Assembly: GCA_963973455.1 (NCBI GenBank)
Contig: CAXAZF010000001.1
Coordinates: forward strand, 383,647 to 447,646
Length of the DNA stretch: 64,000 nucleotides
Direction: 5' to 3'
Origin: Marixanthomonas sp002364245
GTDB lineage: Bacteria; Bacteroidota; Bacteroidia; Flavobacteriales; Flavobacteriaceae
Shown: positions 1 through 8,685 of the stretch, one piece after another
Numbering within the stretch: the stretch's first letter is position 1
Layout: each line of letters begins with the position of its first letter
Translations under genes and position numbers: made by a program
Notes under the pieces: generated by a model
What the model saw: only the letters and a program-made list of their open reading frames with translations
What the model was told of the DNA's origin: nothing
Database searches by the model: none

Positions 1-20
1 TTATAAAACAAATTTGCTAA

Positions 21-72
21 AACAGTCATAATGTCTGTTAAAAGCCACTCTACAACAGACATTTTGTCTTAA
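21..72. promoter_or_regulatory. Paired palindromic operator upstream of clpB
   Basis: Two related near-palindromes lie here: AACAGTCATAATGTCTGTT at 21-39 and AACAGACATTTTGTCTTAA at 54-72. They share AACAGnCATnnTGTCT and start 33 bp apart, about three helical turns. The second is also enclosed by a longer inverted repeat, AGCCACT (43-49) and AGTGGCT (79-85). The arrangement suggests a dimeric regulator binding twice on one DNA face. Heat-shock control is inferred only from the downstream gene being clpB. A poor -7-like box, GATATTTG, lies about 30 bp downstream. Confidence 0.5.
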
Positions 73-164
73 TTTTAAAGTGGCTCATCTTTTGAAATAG
101 GATATTTGAATTTAATTTAAAAAAACGCTGAGAAGCAGTTTACTTCAGAAAACAATATATAAAA

Positions 165-2771
165 ATGAACTTTAATAATTTTACAATAAAAAGCCAAGAG
201 GCCATACAACAAGCGCAGCAAATAGCGCAAGGATTTGGTCATCAACAAATAGAAAACGAACACATTCTCAAAGCTATTTTTGAAGTAGATGAGAATGTAA
301 CCCCTTTTATCTTAAAAAAGCTAAACGTAAATGTTGCTTTACTTCAACAAGTTTTAGACAAGCAATTAGAAAGTTTTTCAAAAGTAGAAGGCGGTGATAT
401 TATGCTTTCTCGTGAAGCTGGTAAAACAGTAAACGAGGCAAGTATTATAGCTAAAAAAATGAACGATGAATATGTTTCCATCGAGCATTTGTTATTAGCT
501 ATCTTAAAATCGAAAAGCAGTATTGCACAAAGCCTAAAAGACCAAAGTGTTACTGAAAAAGGATTAAAAGCTGCTATTGAAGAATTACGTAAAGGAGATC
601 GTGTAACTTCTCAAAGTGCTGAAGACACCTATAATTCTTTGAACAAATACGCTCGCAACCTCAACCAGTTAGCGAAAGATGGAAAACTAGACCCCGTAAT
701 TGGTCGCGATGAAGAAATTAGAAGAATACTTCAAATTTTATCACGCCGTACTAAAAACAACCCGATGTTGGTAGGTGAACCAGGTACTGGTAAAACGGCA
801 ATCGCGGAAGGGTTAGCACACCGTATTGTAGATGGTGATGTCCCTGAAAACCTTAAGAGTAAACAAATTTTCTCTCTAGATATGGGTGCCTTAATTGCAG
901 GCGCAAAGTTTAAAGGAGAGTTTGAAGAACGCCTAAAAGCGGTTATTAAAGAAGTAACCACTAGCGATGGAGACATTGTTCTATTTATCGACGAGATTCA
1001 TACATTAGTTGGAGCCGGTGGTGGACAAGGAGCCATGGATGCCGCTAATATTCTAAAACCAGCATTAGCCCGTGGTGAACTTCGTGCTATTGGAGCAACA
1101 ACCTTAGATGAATACCAAAAGTATTTTGAAAAGGATAAAGCCTTGGAGCGTCGTTTCCAGAAAGTGGTTGTAGATGAGCCAGACACTGAAAGTGCCATTT
1201 CTATTTTACGTGGAATTAAAGAAAAATACGAAACCCACCACAAGGTCCGTATTAAAGATGAAGCGATTATAGCTGCTGTGGAACTTTCAGAACGTTACAT
1301 CACTAATCGATTTTTACCAGATAAGGCAATCGACTTAATGGATGAAGCGGCTTCTAAAATTAGGATGGAGATTAATTCCAAACCAGAGGAGTTGGATGTT
1401 TTAGATAGAAAAATCATGCAGCTTGAAATTGAAATTGAAGCCATTAAACGTGAAAAAGATGAAACTAAGTTAAAAACTCTTCGTTCAGATTTAGCTAATT
1501 TAAAGGAAGAACGAAACGAGCTGAATGCCAAATGGCAAAGTGAGAAAGAAGTAGTTGATAATGTTCAAAACCTTAAAAAGGAAATTGAAGATTTAAAACT
1601 TAAAGCCGAACGAGCAGAGCGTGAAGGTGACTTCGGGAAAGTAGCTGAATTACGCTATGGAAAAATAAAAGATGCTCAAGAAGCTTTAACGAAATTAGAG
1701 AATGAGCTCGCCGAAAACCAAAGCGCTAGCTCCCTAATTAAAGAAGAAGTAACAAACGACGATATCGCCGAAGTAGTCGCTAAGTGGACAGGCATTCCTG
1801 TTACGAAAATGCTACAAAGCGAACGTGAAAAACTGTTGAAACTAGAAGACCAACTACACAAACGCGTGGTGGGTCAAGAAGAAGCAATTGTTGCCGTTAG
1901 TGACGCTATTAGACGAAGCCGTGCTGGGTTGCAAGATGAGAAAAAGCCAATTGGTTCTTTCTTATTTTTAGGTACAACTGGTGTAGGTAAAACTGAACTA
2001 GCCAAAGCATTGGCAGAGTACTTATTTGATGATGAAAACGCAATGACCCGTATCGATATGAGTGAATACCAAGAACGACACAGTGTAAGTCGTTTAGTTG
2101 GAGCGCCTCCTGGATATGTAGGTTATGATGAAGGTGGTCAATTAACCGAAGCTGTACGCCGTAAACCATATTCTGTTGTGTTGCTTGATGAAATTGAAAA
2201 AGCACATCCCGATACCTTCAATATTTTGTTGCAAGTGTTAGATGAAGGTAGATTGACAGATAACAAAGGCCGTGTTGCAGATTTTAAAAACACCATTATT
2301 ATTATGACGAGTAATATGGGAAGCCATATTATTCAAGAGAAATTTGAAAGTGTAAAAGATCCAGATACAGCAATGGAAGGTGCTAAAGTGGAAGTATTGG
2401 CTTTATTAAAACAACAGGTTCGACCTGAGTTTTTAAACCGAATTGATGATATTATTATGTTTACGCCATTAACACGAACTGATATTAAAGAGATTGTTGG
2501 ATTACAATTGAAAGGAGTTTCAAAAATGTTAGCTAAACAAAATATCACAATCGATGCTACCGAAGAAGCCATTGTGTATTTAGCTGAAAAAGGATTCGAT
2601 CCACAATTTGGAGCACGTCCTGTTAAGCGGGTAATTCAAAGGGAAGTTTTAAATGAACTTTCAAAAGAGATTCTTTCAGGTAAAGTAACGACAGATAGCA
2701 TTATTTTGATTGACAGTTTTGAAGATGGGCTTGTTTTCCGAAATCAAACCGATTTAGTAGAGGACAACTGA
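165..2771 (+). CDS. clpB: ATP-dependent chaperone ClpB
   Basis: This is the cytoplasmic Hsp100 disaggregase, which threads proteins out of aggregates together with DnaK. The 868 residues match the family length. In order there is a Clp N-terminal domain (about 1-145), the first AAA+ module with Walker A GEPGTGKT at 204-211 and Walker B VLFIDEIHTL, a charged coiled-coil middle domain (about 400-525), and the second AAA+ module with Walker A GTTGVGKT at 603-610 and Walker B VVLLDEIEKAH. The coiled-coil insertion and the absence of a ClpP-docking loop context favour ClpB over ClpA or ClpC. It appears monocistronic, with paired operators upstream and a strong hairpin downstream, consistent with stress regulation (inference). 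Confidence 0.98.
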   Translation: MNFNNFTIKSQEAIQQAQQIAQGFGHQQIENEHILKAIFEVDENVTPFILKKLNVNVALLQQVLDKQLESFSKVEGGDIMLSREAGKTVNEASIIAKKMNDEYVSIEHLLLAILKSKSSIAQSLKDQSVTEKGLKAAIEELRKGDRVTSQSAEDTYNSLNKYARNLNQLAKDGKLDPVIGRDEEIRRILQILSRRTKNNPMLVGEPGTGKTAIAEGLAHRIVDGDVPENLKSKQIFSLDMGALIAGAKFKGEFEERLKAVIKEVTTSDGDIVLFIDEIHTLVGAGGGQGAMDAANILKPALARGELRAIGATTLDEYQKYFEKDKALERRFQKVVVDEPDTESAISILRGIKEKYETHHKVRIKDEAIIAAVELSERYITNRFLPDKAIDLMDEAASKIRMEINSKPEELDVLDRKIMQLEIEIEAIKREKDETKLKTLRSDLANLKEERNELNAKWQSEKEVVDNVQNLKKEIEDLKLKAERAEREGDFGKVAELRYGKIKDAQEALTKLENELAENQSASSLIKEEVTNDDIAEVVAKWTGIPVTKMLQSEREKLLKLEDQLHKRVVGQEEAIVAVSDAIRRSRAGLQDEKKPIGSFLFLGTTGVGKTELAKALAEYLFDDENAMTRIDMSEYQERHSVSRLVGAPPGYVGYDEGGQLTEAVRRKPYSVVLLDEIEKAHPDTFNILLQVLDEGRLTDNKGRVADFKNTIIIMTSNMGSHIIQEKFESVKDPDTAMEGAKVEVLALLKQQVRPEFLNRIDDIIMFTPLTRTDIKEIVGLQLKGVSKMLAKQNITIDATEEAIVYLAEKGFDPQFGARPVKRVIQREVLNELSKEILSGKVTTDSIILIDSFEDGLVFRNQTDLVEDN

Positions 2772-2849
2772 ACTGGGTTGGAGCTTGCCTAATTTTTGAA
2801 GAATTTTAAAAATTTAAAAAGCTTCGTTTCATAATTGGTTGGTTAGTTG

Positions 2850-2884
2850 AAAAAACACCCTTGCAAAATGCAAGGGTGTTTTTA
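2850..2884. terminator. Bidirectional terminator between clpB and the 67-aa gene
   Basis: A near-perfect hairpin with arms around ACACCCTTGCA and TGCAAGGGTGT and a loop of about 4 nt has an A-run on the left and a T-run on the right. It can therefore end transcription from both convergent genes. Confidence 0.88.
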
Positions 2885-2915
2885 ATTTAGTTAAATTTTT
2901 TATTATCTATCCCGA

Positions 2916-3119
2916 TCAACGACATTCCCCAATTAAGTCACCATGAGCTAAATGAGCCGGTAAAGCATTTTCGCTAATTGTTATTAAATGCGTATTTGCA
3001 GGATTTCCTGGTGGTACGTGACAGATAGTAATTTTTGGTTTTGGACCATCATTTACGGAAGCACTTCCGAATAGAAATAATCCAAAAACACAAGCGATAA
3101 GTAAAACTGTTTTTTTCAT
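2916..3119 (-). CDS. Small secreted protein with CHVPPGN-type domain
   Basis: This 67-residue protein has a signal peptide (about 1-21, hydrophobic core LLIACVFGLFLFG) and a mature part of roughly 45 residues. The mature part is almost wholly one motif: ICHVPPGNPANTH, then ISENALPAHLAHGD and a final C. It has two cysteines (33, 66) and four histidines (34, 44, 56, 59). The same kind of segment is known as a short module in larger secreted bacterial proteins; here it stands alone. The Cys/His pattern would suit a disulfide-stabilised or metal-binding mini-domain (inference). Function is unknown. It is convergent with clpB and separated from the next gene by its own terminator. Confidence 0.75.
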   Translation of the reverse strand: MKKTVLLIACVFGLFLFGSASVNDGPKPKITICHVPPGNPANTHLITISENALPAHLAHGDLIGECR

Positions 3120-3272
3120 AATTATTTAATTTAGTAATTTAAATTTAAACTAAAATGAAGCAAATAATAAGTAATATCTAAACATTTAGACCAACTTAAT
3201 AATTTATCGATTAAATCACTAAAAATCAATAAGTAAGTAAGTGGCTACACGTATATAAATTTATTCTATATC

Positions 3273-3314
3273 AAAAAAAGGAAGACCTCTCAATACTAAA
3301 CTGAGAGGCCTTTT
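3273..3314 (-). terminator. Terminator at the end of locus A
   Basis: The hairpin arms are AGACCTCTCA and TGAGAGGCCT with a loop of about 9 nt. Read on the minus strand it is followed by a T-rich run (complement of 3274-3279). It lies 44 bp after the stop of the 1011-residue gene. Confidence 0.8.
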
Positions 3315-3357
3315 CTGAAAAATTTGGTTAGTTAGTTTTTCAGAATTATTTATTCTT

Positions 3358-6300
3358 TTAACATTTCACAAAGGAATAACTGCCTCCCATCATTCCAATT
3401 AGATTTTCTACTCCTGCCATTCCTGTTCCTACTGGGCCGAGCCCCATATACAGAATTTCTTTATAAATATTACAAGCCAAATCTTGTAATGCTTTTACAA
3501 CTTGATCGTTAAGACCTGAAGCATCCATTATAATAATAGCTTCTGAAGCGAAAGCATAGAGCTTGACCAATGTTACGCTATAAGCAGCGACCACTCCCAA
3601 GGCAAGACCTCCTCCCGCAGCCATCATACCAATGTTCATTCCAGCAACTATTTGTTCGTATTCCTTAACTACTGTTTGTAAGTTTTCTAATTGAGCCTCT
3701 ATGTTTTCCCCTCCACCTCCGGTCATATCAGGTAGTATTCCATATAACTCGCCATAGTTATGATCAATACTCCAAAAAGCTTTCTTTTTTGCCGAGGCAT
3801 CAAAAAAATTGAGTGTTGCCCCCCTAAATAGATATTCTCTAAAGTACTTATAATCATCGTCCAACACTTTAGAAGAGTAGGCATCTGTATCTGGAAGGTT
3901 TTCACTACATACTAATTTCTCCCCACTTAATTGAGAATATGTACTAACTGGGAAGGCTTTTCCTTCTAGCAATGCCAATTGAGCGGTTTTTTGTGCATTG
4001 GCCCGTATCGAATCTTTTCCACTTCGGGTTAAAGTTCGGTATTGGGAAGTTCGTAAATAATCGAATGACAGTTTTGAGTTTTCTGAATATAATGCTGGTT
4101 TGAATTTTAAAATCCCCACTCGCATACCATTTACATATGTTGCAGATTCTTCATTAACCGATTCTTCCAAAGGCTGCATCATACTCAACAATACTGACGG
4201 GTAATAAAATCCTCCTTGCTGAAAATTTTCAATAGCTTTTTCGGTTTCACCTTTTAAATAAGGTTCCATCCAGTTACGGGTACTTAAAAGCGCTTTTAAG
4301 TATTCTGAAAGACGCACTGAAGTGGTAGCCCCAGCTTTTTCAAAAGCTAAAGTCATATTACCCAACAACATTTCATGAACATCATTAGCCATTTGTTTAG
4401 TAGGTGCTTCGTAAGATCGAAGCGTTTTATTGTGCCCAGCCAAAATACGGCGTTTAACACCTTGGTTACCTACTTTTATATCAAGATACAGCCCAACTAT
4501 ACGTTTTCCTACGGCGTTTTCACTTCCTTTGGGGAAGGTGTAGGTGTCATTTGCTTTTATGGATGTTTTAGAAAGCGATACATCAACTTGATGCTCTCCT
4601 TCTTTTTCAAAGGTGCTATAACTAAATACATAGGGTGCCAATTCTATTTCACCTAAAATTTTTTGTATCTCAACTATTGTTGCCTCTTGGTCTTCAGCAG
4701 GAATTATTTTTGCCGAAGTATTGGCGGCAACTTTATCTATGTATTTTTCTGCACCATCATAAACTGCCAAGTAAACCGTTGGTGCCCCAGTTTTATATAT
4801 TTCTGCATAATCGGGGTTAAATTCATCGTTGTTATGGCCATCACTTGCATACAGCACAAGGTTTTTATTAGTTTGTGCTGCTTTTAAATGGGTTGTATAA
4901 ATGTTAGACCCTGTTTCCATTAATTCTATATCTGCATTTGGATATAGCTCACGTATAACTTCTTGTGTTTGTTGTAAAAATTTCTTAATTCCTTTTCCCC
5001 TGTATTTGCTTGGCATACTTATAGAAGTATCATAAATAAGCAGGATTTTTGGGGCTATGATATTTTTCCTCAAAATTCCTCTAACGGCATTATTATTATC
5101 TTCAATTCTAAAATTATTAGCCGAAAGTCCTTCTACAACGTCCCCTTCTGAGTTTATTGGTGTAAGTTCAAGCTCAACATTCGGGAACACTTTGGGATTG
5201 GCCTTAACTTTCATTGACACGACATCCTTGAGAGTTCCGGCAATTTTACCATGAGCTGTTTCCTCGGAAAAAAGAACTGCTTCTTCAAAAATATTCTCAC
5301 CACCCAAGGTAATGGGATCGCCCACGAAGGATCGTTCTTGCAAATATTCAGCGTCTTTGTCTAAATCCTGTAGCGCTATACTCGGAGTAAAGGTGTTGAT
5401 ACTATTGATGCTTTGCGTAGCTTGTTCTTCAAACGTTAGGTTATTTAAAAACTGAAGTTTCAGTTGATTGCCTATCAATTCTGAAGCTTTATAGGTTGCA
5501 GAAAGTATTTCATTTTCTTTCCGCATGTCAAAAGAGGTAGTTGTTTTTATTGAAAAGGTAACATCATAATCTTTTTCTTTATACCCTTTAAGGTCATAAG
5601 CTTTTTGAGTTTCATTAGCTGGGTGCAGCTTTCCATATTCCACAGATGGATCGAATACGTGCAAAAAAACATCCTTCCCTTCTTGTTTAAAGGCTACCCC
5701 CGGAACAGTCCGGTTTAAAAAGTAAAATTTGCTTTCACTTCCTTCTTTTAGTTGTTCGGGCTTTGCCTTATCTAAAAGGCTGTTTGCCAATTCTTTTGCT
5801 TTTTCTACCACATCTTCCATTGGTTCAAAGCTTCCTTGCGCTTCACTTGCACCCAATTCTTTTTGCCATTTTCGATATTGGCTGCTGCTTACTGGTATGC
5901 TGAATAATGGTTTGTTCTTTTTAAAAAGTATTTCTTTTGCTCTTTCTTCTGTAATATCTATGTTCTCATATATTGCTCTTGCTTCAAAACCTGCGTCGGT
6001 GAGCATGTTTTTAAGAATTTCTACCTTCTCTCTTGGTGTAGCCATTCCGCAGCGTAAACCTTGTTCAAGACCATACATTGTACCTGAACTAATTTGTCTT
6101 AAATATTGGTAATCACTTGGTAACAGCATCAGTTCTTCCCGCACAAAATTAAACATAGCCTTTGGGTCTTTTTGCTGAACCAACCTATCCCGTTTTGCTA
6201 TAAAATTATCCGGGCTATAGGAAAGGGCATAACTCATTTCCTCCCAAGTTTTAAAAGGCGGTAACCCCTTCCCCGGTGGGATATCGATGGTTTTTCCAGA

Positions 6301-6393
6301 ATCACAAGCATGGAACATAGGTAATAAATACACACCTGCACCGGCTAACATCATTTTTTGAAAAAACTCTCTTCTGGAAGGATCGTAATTCAT
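3358..6393 (-). CDS. Tat-type lipoprotein with transglutaminase-like and VWA regions
   Basis: This is a 1011-residue exported protein. The N-terminus carries SRREFFQK (6-13), a good twin-arginine motif, followed by a hydrophobic stretch and a lipobox ending MFHAC (Cys30), so Tat export and lipidation are predicted. Residues 100-260 contain GLRCGMATPREK (Cys115) and VFLHVFDPS, weakly resembling the Cys and His-Asp of transglutaminase-like folds. A von Willebrand A domain starts near 447 with the metal site D455-T-S457-I-S459. The C-terminus has a Gly/Ala-rich hydrophobic segment and ends in Cys. It is the last gene of the minus-strand run, 12 bp after the lipoprotein gene. Substrate and role are unknown; a metal-dependent adhesion or complex-assembly role is what VWA domains usually provide. 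Confidence 0.75.
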   Translation of the reverse strand: MNYDPSRREFFQKMMLAGAGVYLLPMFHACDSGKTIDIPPGKGLPPFKTWEEMSYALSYSPDNFIAKRDRLVQQKDPKAMFNFVREELMLLPSDYQYLRQISSGTMYGLEQGLRCGMATPREKVEILKNMLTDAGFEARAIYENIDITEERAKEILFKKNKPLFSIPVSSSQYRKWQKELGASEAQGSFEPMEDVVEKAKELANSLLDKAKPEQLKEGSESKFYFLNRTVPGVAFKQEGKDVFLHVFDPSVEYGKLHPANETQKAYDLKGYKEKDYDVTFSIKTTTSFDMRKENEILSATYKASELIGNQLKLQFLNNLTFEEQATQSINSINTFTPSIALQDLDKDAEYLQERSFVGDPITLGGENIFEEAVLFSEETAHGKIAGTLKDVVSMKVKANPKVFPNVELELTPINSEGDVVEGLSANNFRIEDNNNAVRGILRKNIIAPKILLIYDTSISMPSKYRGKGIKKFLQQTQEVIRELYPNADIELMETGSNIYTTHLKAAQTNKNLVLYASDGHNNDEFNPDYAEIYKTGAPTVYLAVYDGAEKYIDKVAANTSAKIIPAEDQEATIVEIQKILGEIELAPYVFSYSTFEKEGEHQVDVSLSKTSIKANDTYTFPKGSENAVGKRIVGLYLDIKVGNQGVKRRILAGHNKTLRSYEAPTKQMANDVHEMLLGNMTLAFEKAGATTSVRLSEYLKALLSTRNWMEPYLKGETEKAIENFQQGGFYYPSVLLSMMQPLEESVNEESATYVNGMRVGILKFKPALYSENSKLSFDYLRTSQYRTLTRSGKDSIRANAQKTAQLALLEGKAFPVSTYSQLSGEKLVCSENLPDTDAYSSKVLDDDYKYFREYLFRGATLNFFDASAKKKAFWSIDHNYGELYGILPDMTGGGGENIEAQLENLQTVVKEYEQIVAGMNIGMMAAGGGLALGVVAAYSVTLVKLYAFASEAIIIMDASGLNDQVVKALQDLACNIYKEILYMGLGPVGTGMAGVENLIGMMGGSYSFVKC

Positions 6394-6405
6394 AATCTGT
6401 TGTTT

Positions 6406-7242
6406 TTAATGTTCTTTAAAAACCCATTTTACATCGTTGGGCGGCGATGTTTCTATGGTGTATTTTTTTGCTTTATAGTAAGGTACATTCCCTACCATTT
6501 GGTCTTCTTTTATTTCGGTTTTTACATAATTCCATCCTTGGTTAAAGGATAAGTCATAAACATCTGTAATGTCTATTTGTTTGGTTATTTCGGCATTATC
6601 CGTTGCTTCAATATTTCTTTTACAAATGGCATATGCCCCCGTATTTGCTTCAGCAAACCAAAGCTGTAACCGATACCCAGGGTGGCCAAGATATTTACCA
6701 AATGGCGAGTTATTATATACCTGTTGCTTAGAGGTTGCCAAACTGAGCAATCCTATTTCGTTTTCGTTTTTCCTTATACTAAAAAAAGCAGAGACCAATC
6801 CAGTATTTGGCGCTTTGTAATCTGTTTGATCAGTAGATGCAGTTCTTTCACATTTAAAATAATTAGAAATTGACCTATCCAAATTTACTGAGGCAGGCAA
6901 CTTAAAATCGAACGATCCGTCTTCTTGCACCTCTCCTACTTTAACCTCTTCTTTATTGTTTCTTTTATAGGGTTGCGTTACCAAAAAAATACTTGCATTG
7001 CCATGTTTCCATGCTTCAAACTTTTTCTCATTGGTATTGGAGATACTGTACTTTTTTAAATGCGCATCAGATTGGTTAACTTTAGTAATTTCATCATCAA
7101 TTTGCTTTTCACTGTTATTTTCTGAAGTGTTTATGTTTGTTACCAGAGGTGCAATTCCGTTACTTACGGGGACTTCTTTATTATATGAATCCTTGCATCC
7201 TGAAAAGCACAACAGGATTAGCATTATTTTTAAAATTTTCAT
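6406..7242 (-). CDS. Lipoprotein of unknown function (locus A)
   Basis: This 278-residue protein begins with a lipoprotein signal peptide ending CFSGC, with lipidated Cys16. A low-complexity, Asn/Ser-rich linker (about 20-65) precedes a mostly beta-predicted body with a Trp-rich ending. No domain family was recognised. The stop lies 12 bp before the start of the VWA lipoprotein gene, which argues for co-transcription and possibly for a partnership on the same membrane. The gap to the upstream DUF4870 gene is 77 bp. Only 'exported lipoprotein' is secure. Confidence 0.65.
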   Translation of the reverse strand: MKILKIMLILLCFSGCKDSYNKEVPVSNGIAPLVTNINTSENNSEKQIDDEITKVNQSDAHLKKYSISNTNEKKFEAWKHGNASIFLVTQPYKRNNKEEVKVGEVQEDGSFDFKLPASVNLDRSISNYFKCERTASTDQTDYKAPNTGLVSAFFSIRKNENEIGLLSLATSKQQVYNNSPFGKYLGHPGYRLQLWFAEANTGAYAICKRNIEATDNAEITKQIDITDVYDLSFNQGWNYVKTEIKEDQMVGNVPYYKAKKYTIETSPPNDVKWVFKEH

Positions 7243-7319
7243 TATTCACGATTTTATCGTTAAAAACAATACTTGCGGAGTTTATAACTCGGGGAGTTAG
7301 TACTATCACAATTATTTTT

Positions 7320-7685
7320 TTAGATGCTTTTAAACCATTCTTCAAATTTTTTACCGAAAAACGGTAGTGGTTTTTTCTTCTCGTTCATAGCATTTATCAA
7401 TCCCATAATCCACATATAAAGAAGTAATAATGTTCCTAAAATACTTATAACCCATCCTAAAATAGGAATAAGCCCAACTACTCCCAGTGCAATTCCTGTA
7501 GCAGCCAAACCAACGGATTGGCGGATGTGGTATGCCCCAAACTCGGTTTTTTTGTCATTGTTCATCACATAAGCGATAATTAGACCGATAATAGTTAGGT
7601 AAGATATAACTGCAATGGTTTTTCCATCGTTACTATCTGTTGCTTTTTCAGTATTTGTAGCTGTGTTTGTCTGTGTGTTTTCCAT
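7320..7685 (-). CDS. DUF4870 family membrane protein
   Basis: The protein has 121 residues. After a polar Thr/Asn-rich head (1-20) come hydrophobic segments AVISYLTIIGLIIAYVM, an amphipathic stretch with the AYHIRQSVG signature, and GVVGLIPILGWVISILGTLL, then a short cytoplasmic tail. The signature and topology fit DUF4870/TM2-like small inner-membrane proteins, whose function is not established. It sits inside a run of exported-protein genes, with 172 bp upstream and 77 bp downstream, so it may be transcribed separately or as part of the same operon. Confidence 0.75.
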   Translation of the reverse strand: MENTQTNTATNTEKATDSNDGKTIAVISYLTIIGLIIAYVMNNDKKTEFGAYHIRQSVGLAATGIALGVVGLIPILGWVISILGTLLLLYMWIMGLINAMNEKKKPLPFFGKKFEEWFKSI

Positions 7686-7711
7686 AATTGTATTGATTAA
7701 AATTTAAAAAC

Positions 7712-7819
7712 GATAACCGTCCTGCCCTGTTAACCTCACATATTATAAACAAGCTCCTCTTCCTATCTATAACATTGCTTAAAGTCCCTTATACTTTTTG
7801 AGAGACAGGACGTATTATC
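7712..7819. repeat. Widely spaced inverted repeat
   Basis: GATAACCGTCCTG (7712-7724) pairs with CAGGACGTATTATC (7806-7819) across about 80 nt, with 12 of about 13 positions complementary. On the minus strand the distal arm is followed by a T-rich run, so it could be a large-loop attenuator or terminator between the 273-residue gene and the DUF4870 gene. Alternatively it could be an operator pair. Confidence 0.35.
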
Positions 7820-7857
7820 ATTTTTCCATATTCATTTAGTGTTTATTATTATTGTTT

Positions 7858-8679
7858 TTATAGTCCTAAGGTTACCCATTTATCAATGACGAGTGATTTT
7901 TTCTCTACTTCTTGATAATATACTTTGATGGTTATTGGCTTGATGTTATCACCTTCTTTTACCAAAAATTCGTTTGGCTTGTTGTTTACCTTGGTTTCCT
8001 CAACAGCAGTTTTAAGGGCTTGGGTAGTAGGCTCTATTCGTGTAATTGCAACTGGGGTTTTGCTTTTTGGGAAACTGTAAAAAATATATTTATTACCGTT
8101 ACGGGTCATACTACTATTATCCGTTAGTGGCACTTGGGCGCCAAGCAATTGTACAGTGGGTTCGTTTGCCAATGAGTTGATCGTAATTGTTGTTGCTTGT
8201 TCATCACCCTCAGCAACGTGAGTATAGCCTACCTTCATTTTCACATGTACTTTGCTTGCTTTTGGCGACGGGACTACCATTAATGATTTGATACTCGCTT
8301 TAAACCCAATGGTATCGTACATTTTTTTCCATTGGTCCGGTTGTATAAACGCTTCTGTACGTGTTGAAAATCGAATGTGTCCTTCCTTTGCCAAGCGTTC
8401 TGTTTCTTCTTCATAGGCTTTTACTGCCTTTTCATGTGCTTTTATCAAGTCTTTACCTGTATCATCCTTTAGTTCGAGTAATTCAGTATTTTTAGGATCT
8501 ATAGCCGAAAAACTTTCTGTCTGTACCCAAAAATCCACTTCAAACTTATTGTCTGAAAACGTCTCACCAGAGATTTCTTTTTCCACTTCCAAGCGGATGG
8601 TTTCCACTTTTTGAGCGTATAGACTAGAAATCAGGAATGTGATTAATATTAGACTTATGTAGCTGTTTTTTATATTCAT
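7858..8679 (-). CDS. Secreted protein of unknown function (locus A)
   Basis: The protein has 273 residues with a Sec signal peptide (about 1-22, core ISLILITFLISSLYA followed by QK). The mature chain is rich in charged residues, with a likely helix near 85-105 (Lys/Glu-rich) between beta-rich parts, and no cysteine was noticed. No family was recognised. The gene begins 6 bp after the stop of the preceding 239-residue secreted-protein gene, so the two are surely co-transcribed. After it comes a 172-bp gap containing an inverted repeat. Confidence 0.62.
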   Translation of the reverse strand: MNIKNSYISLILITFLISSLYAQKVETIRLEVEKEISGETFSDNKFEVDFWVQTESFSAIDPKNTELLELKDDTGKDLIKAHEKAVKAYEEETERLAKEGHIRFSTRTEAFIQPDQWKKMYDTIGFKASIKSLMVVPSPKASKVHVKMKVGYTHVAEGDEQATTITINSLANEPTVQLLGAQVPLTDNSSMTRNGNKYIFYSFPKSKTPVAITRIEPTTQALKTAVEETKVNNKPNEFLVKEGDNIKPITIKVYYQEVEKKSLVIDKWVTLGL

Positions 8680-8685
8680 GGTATT

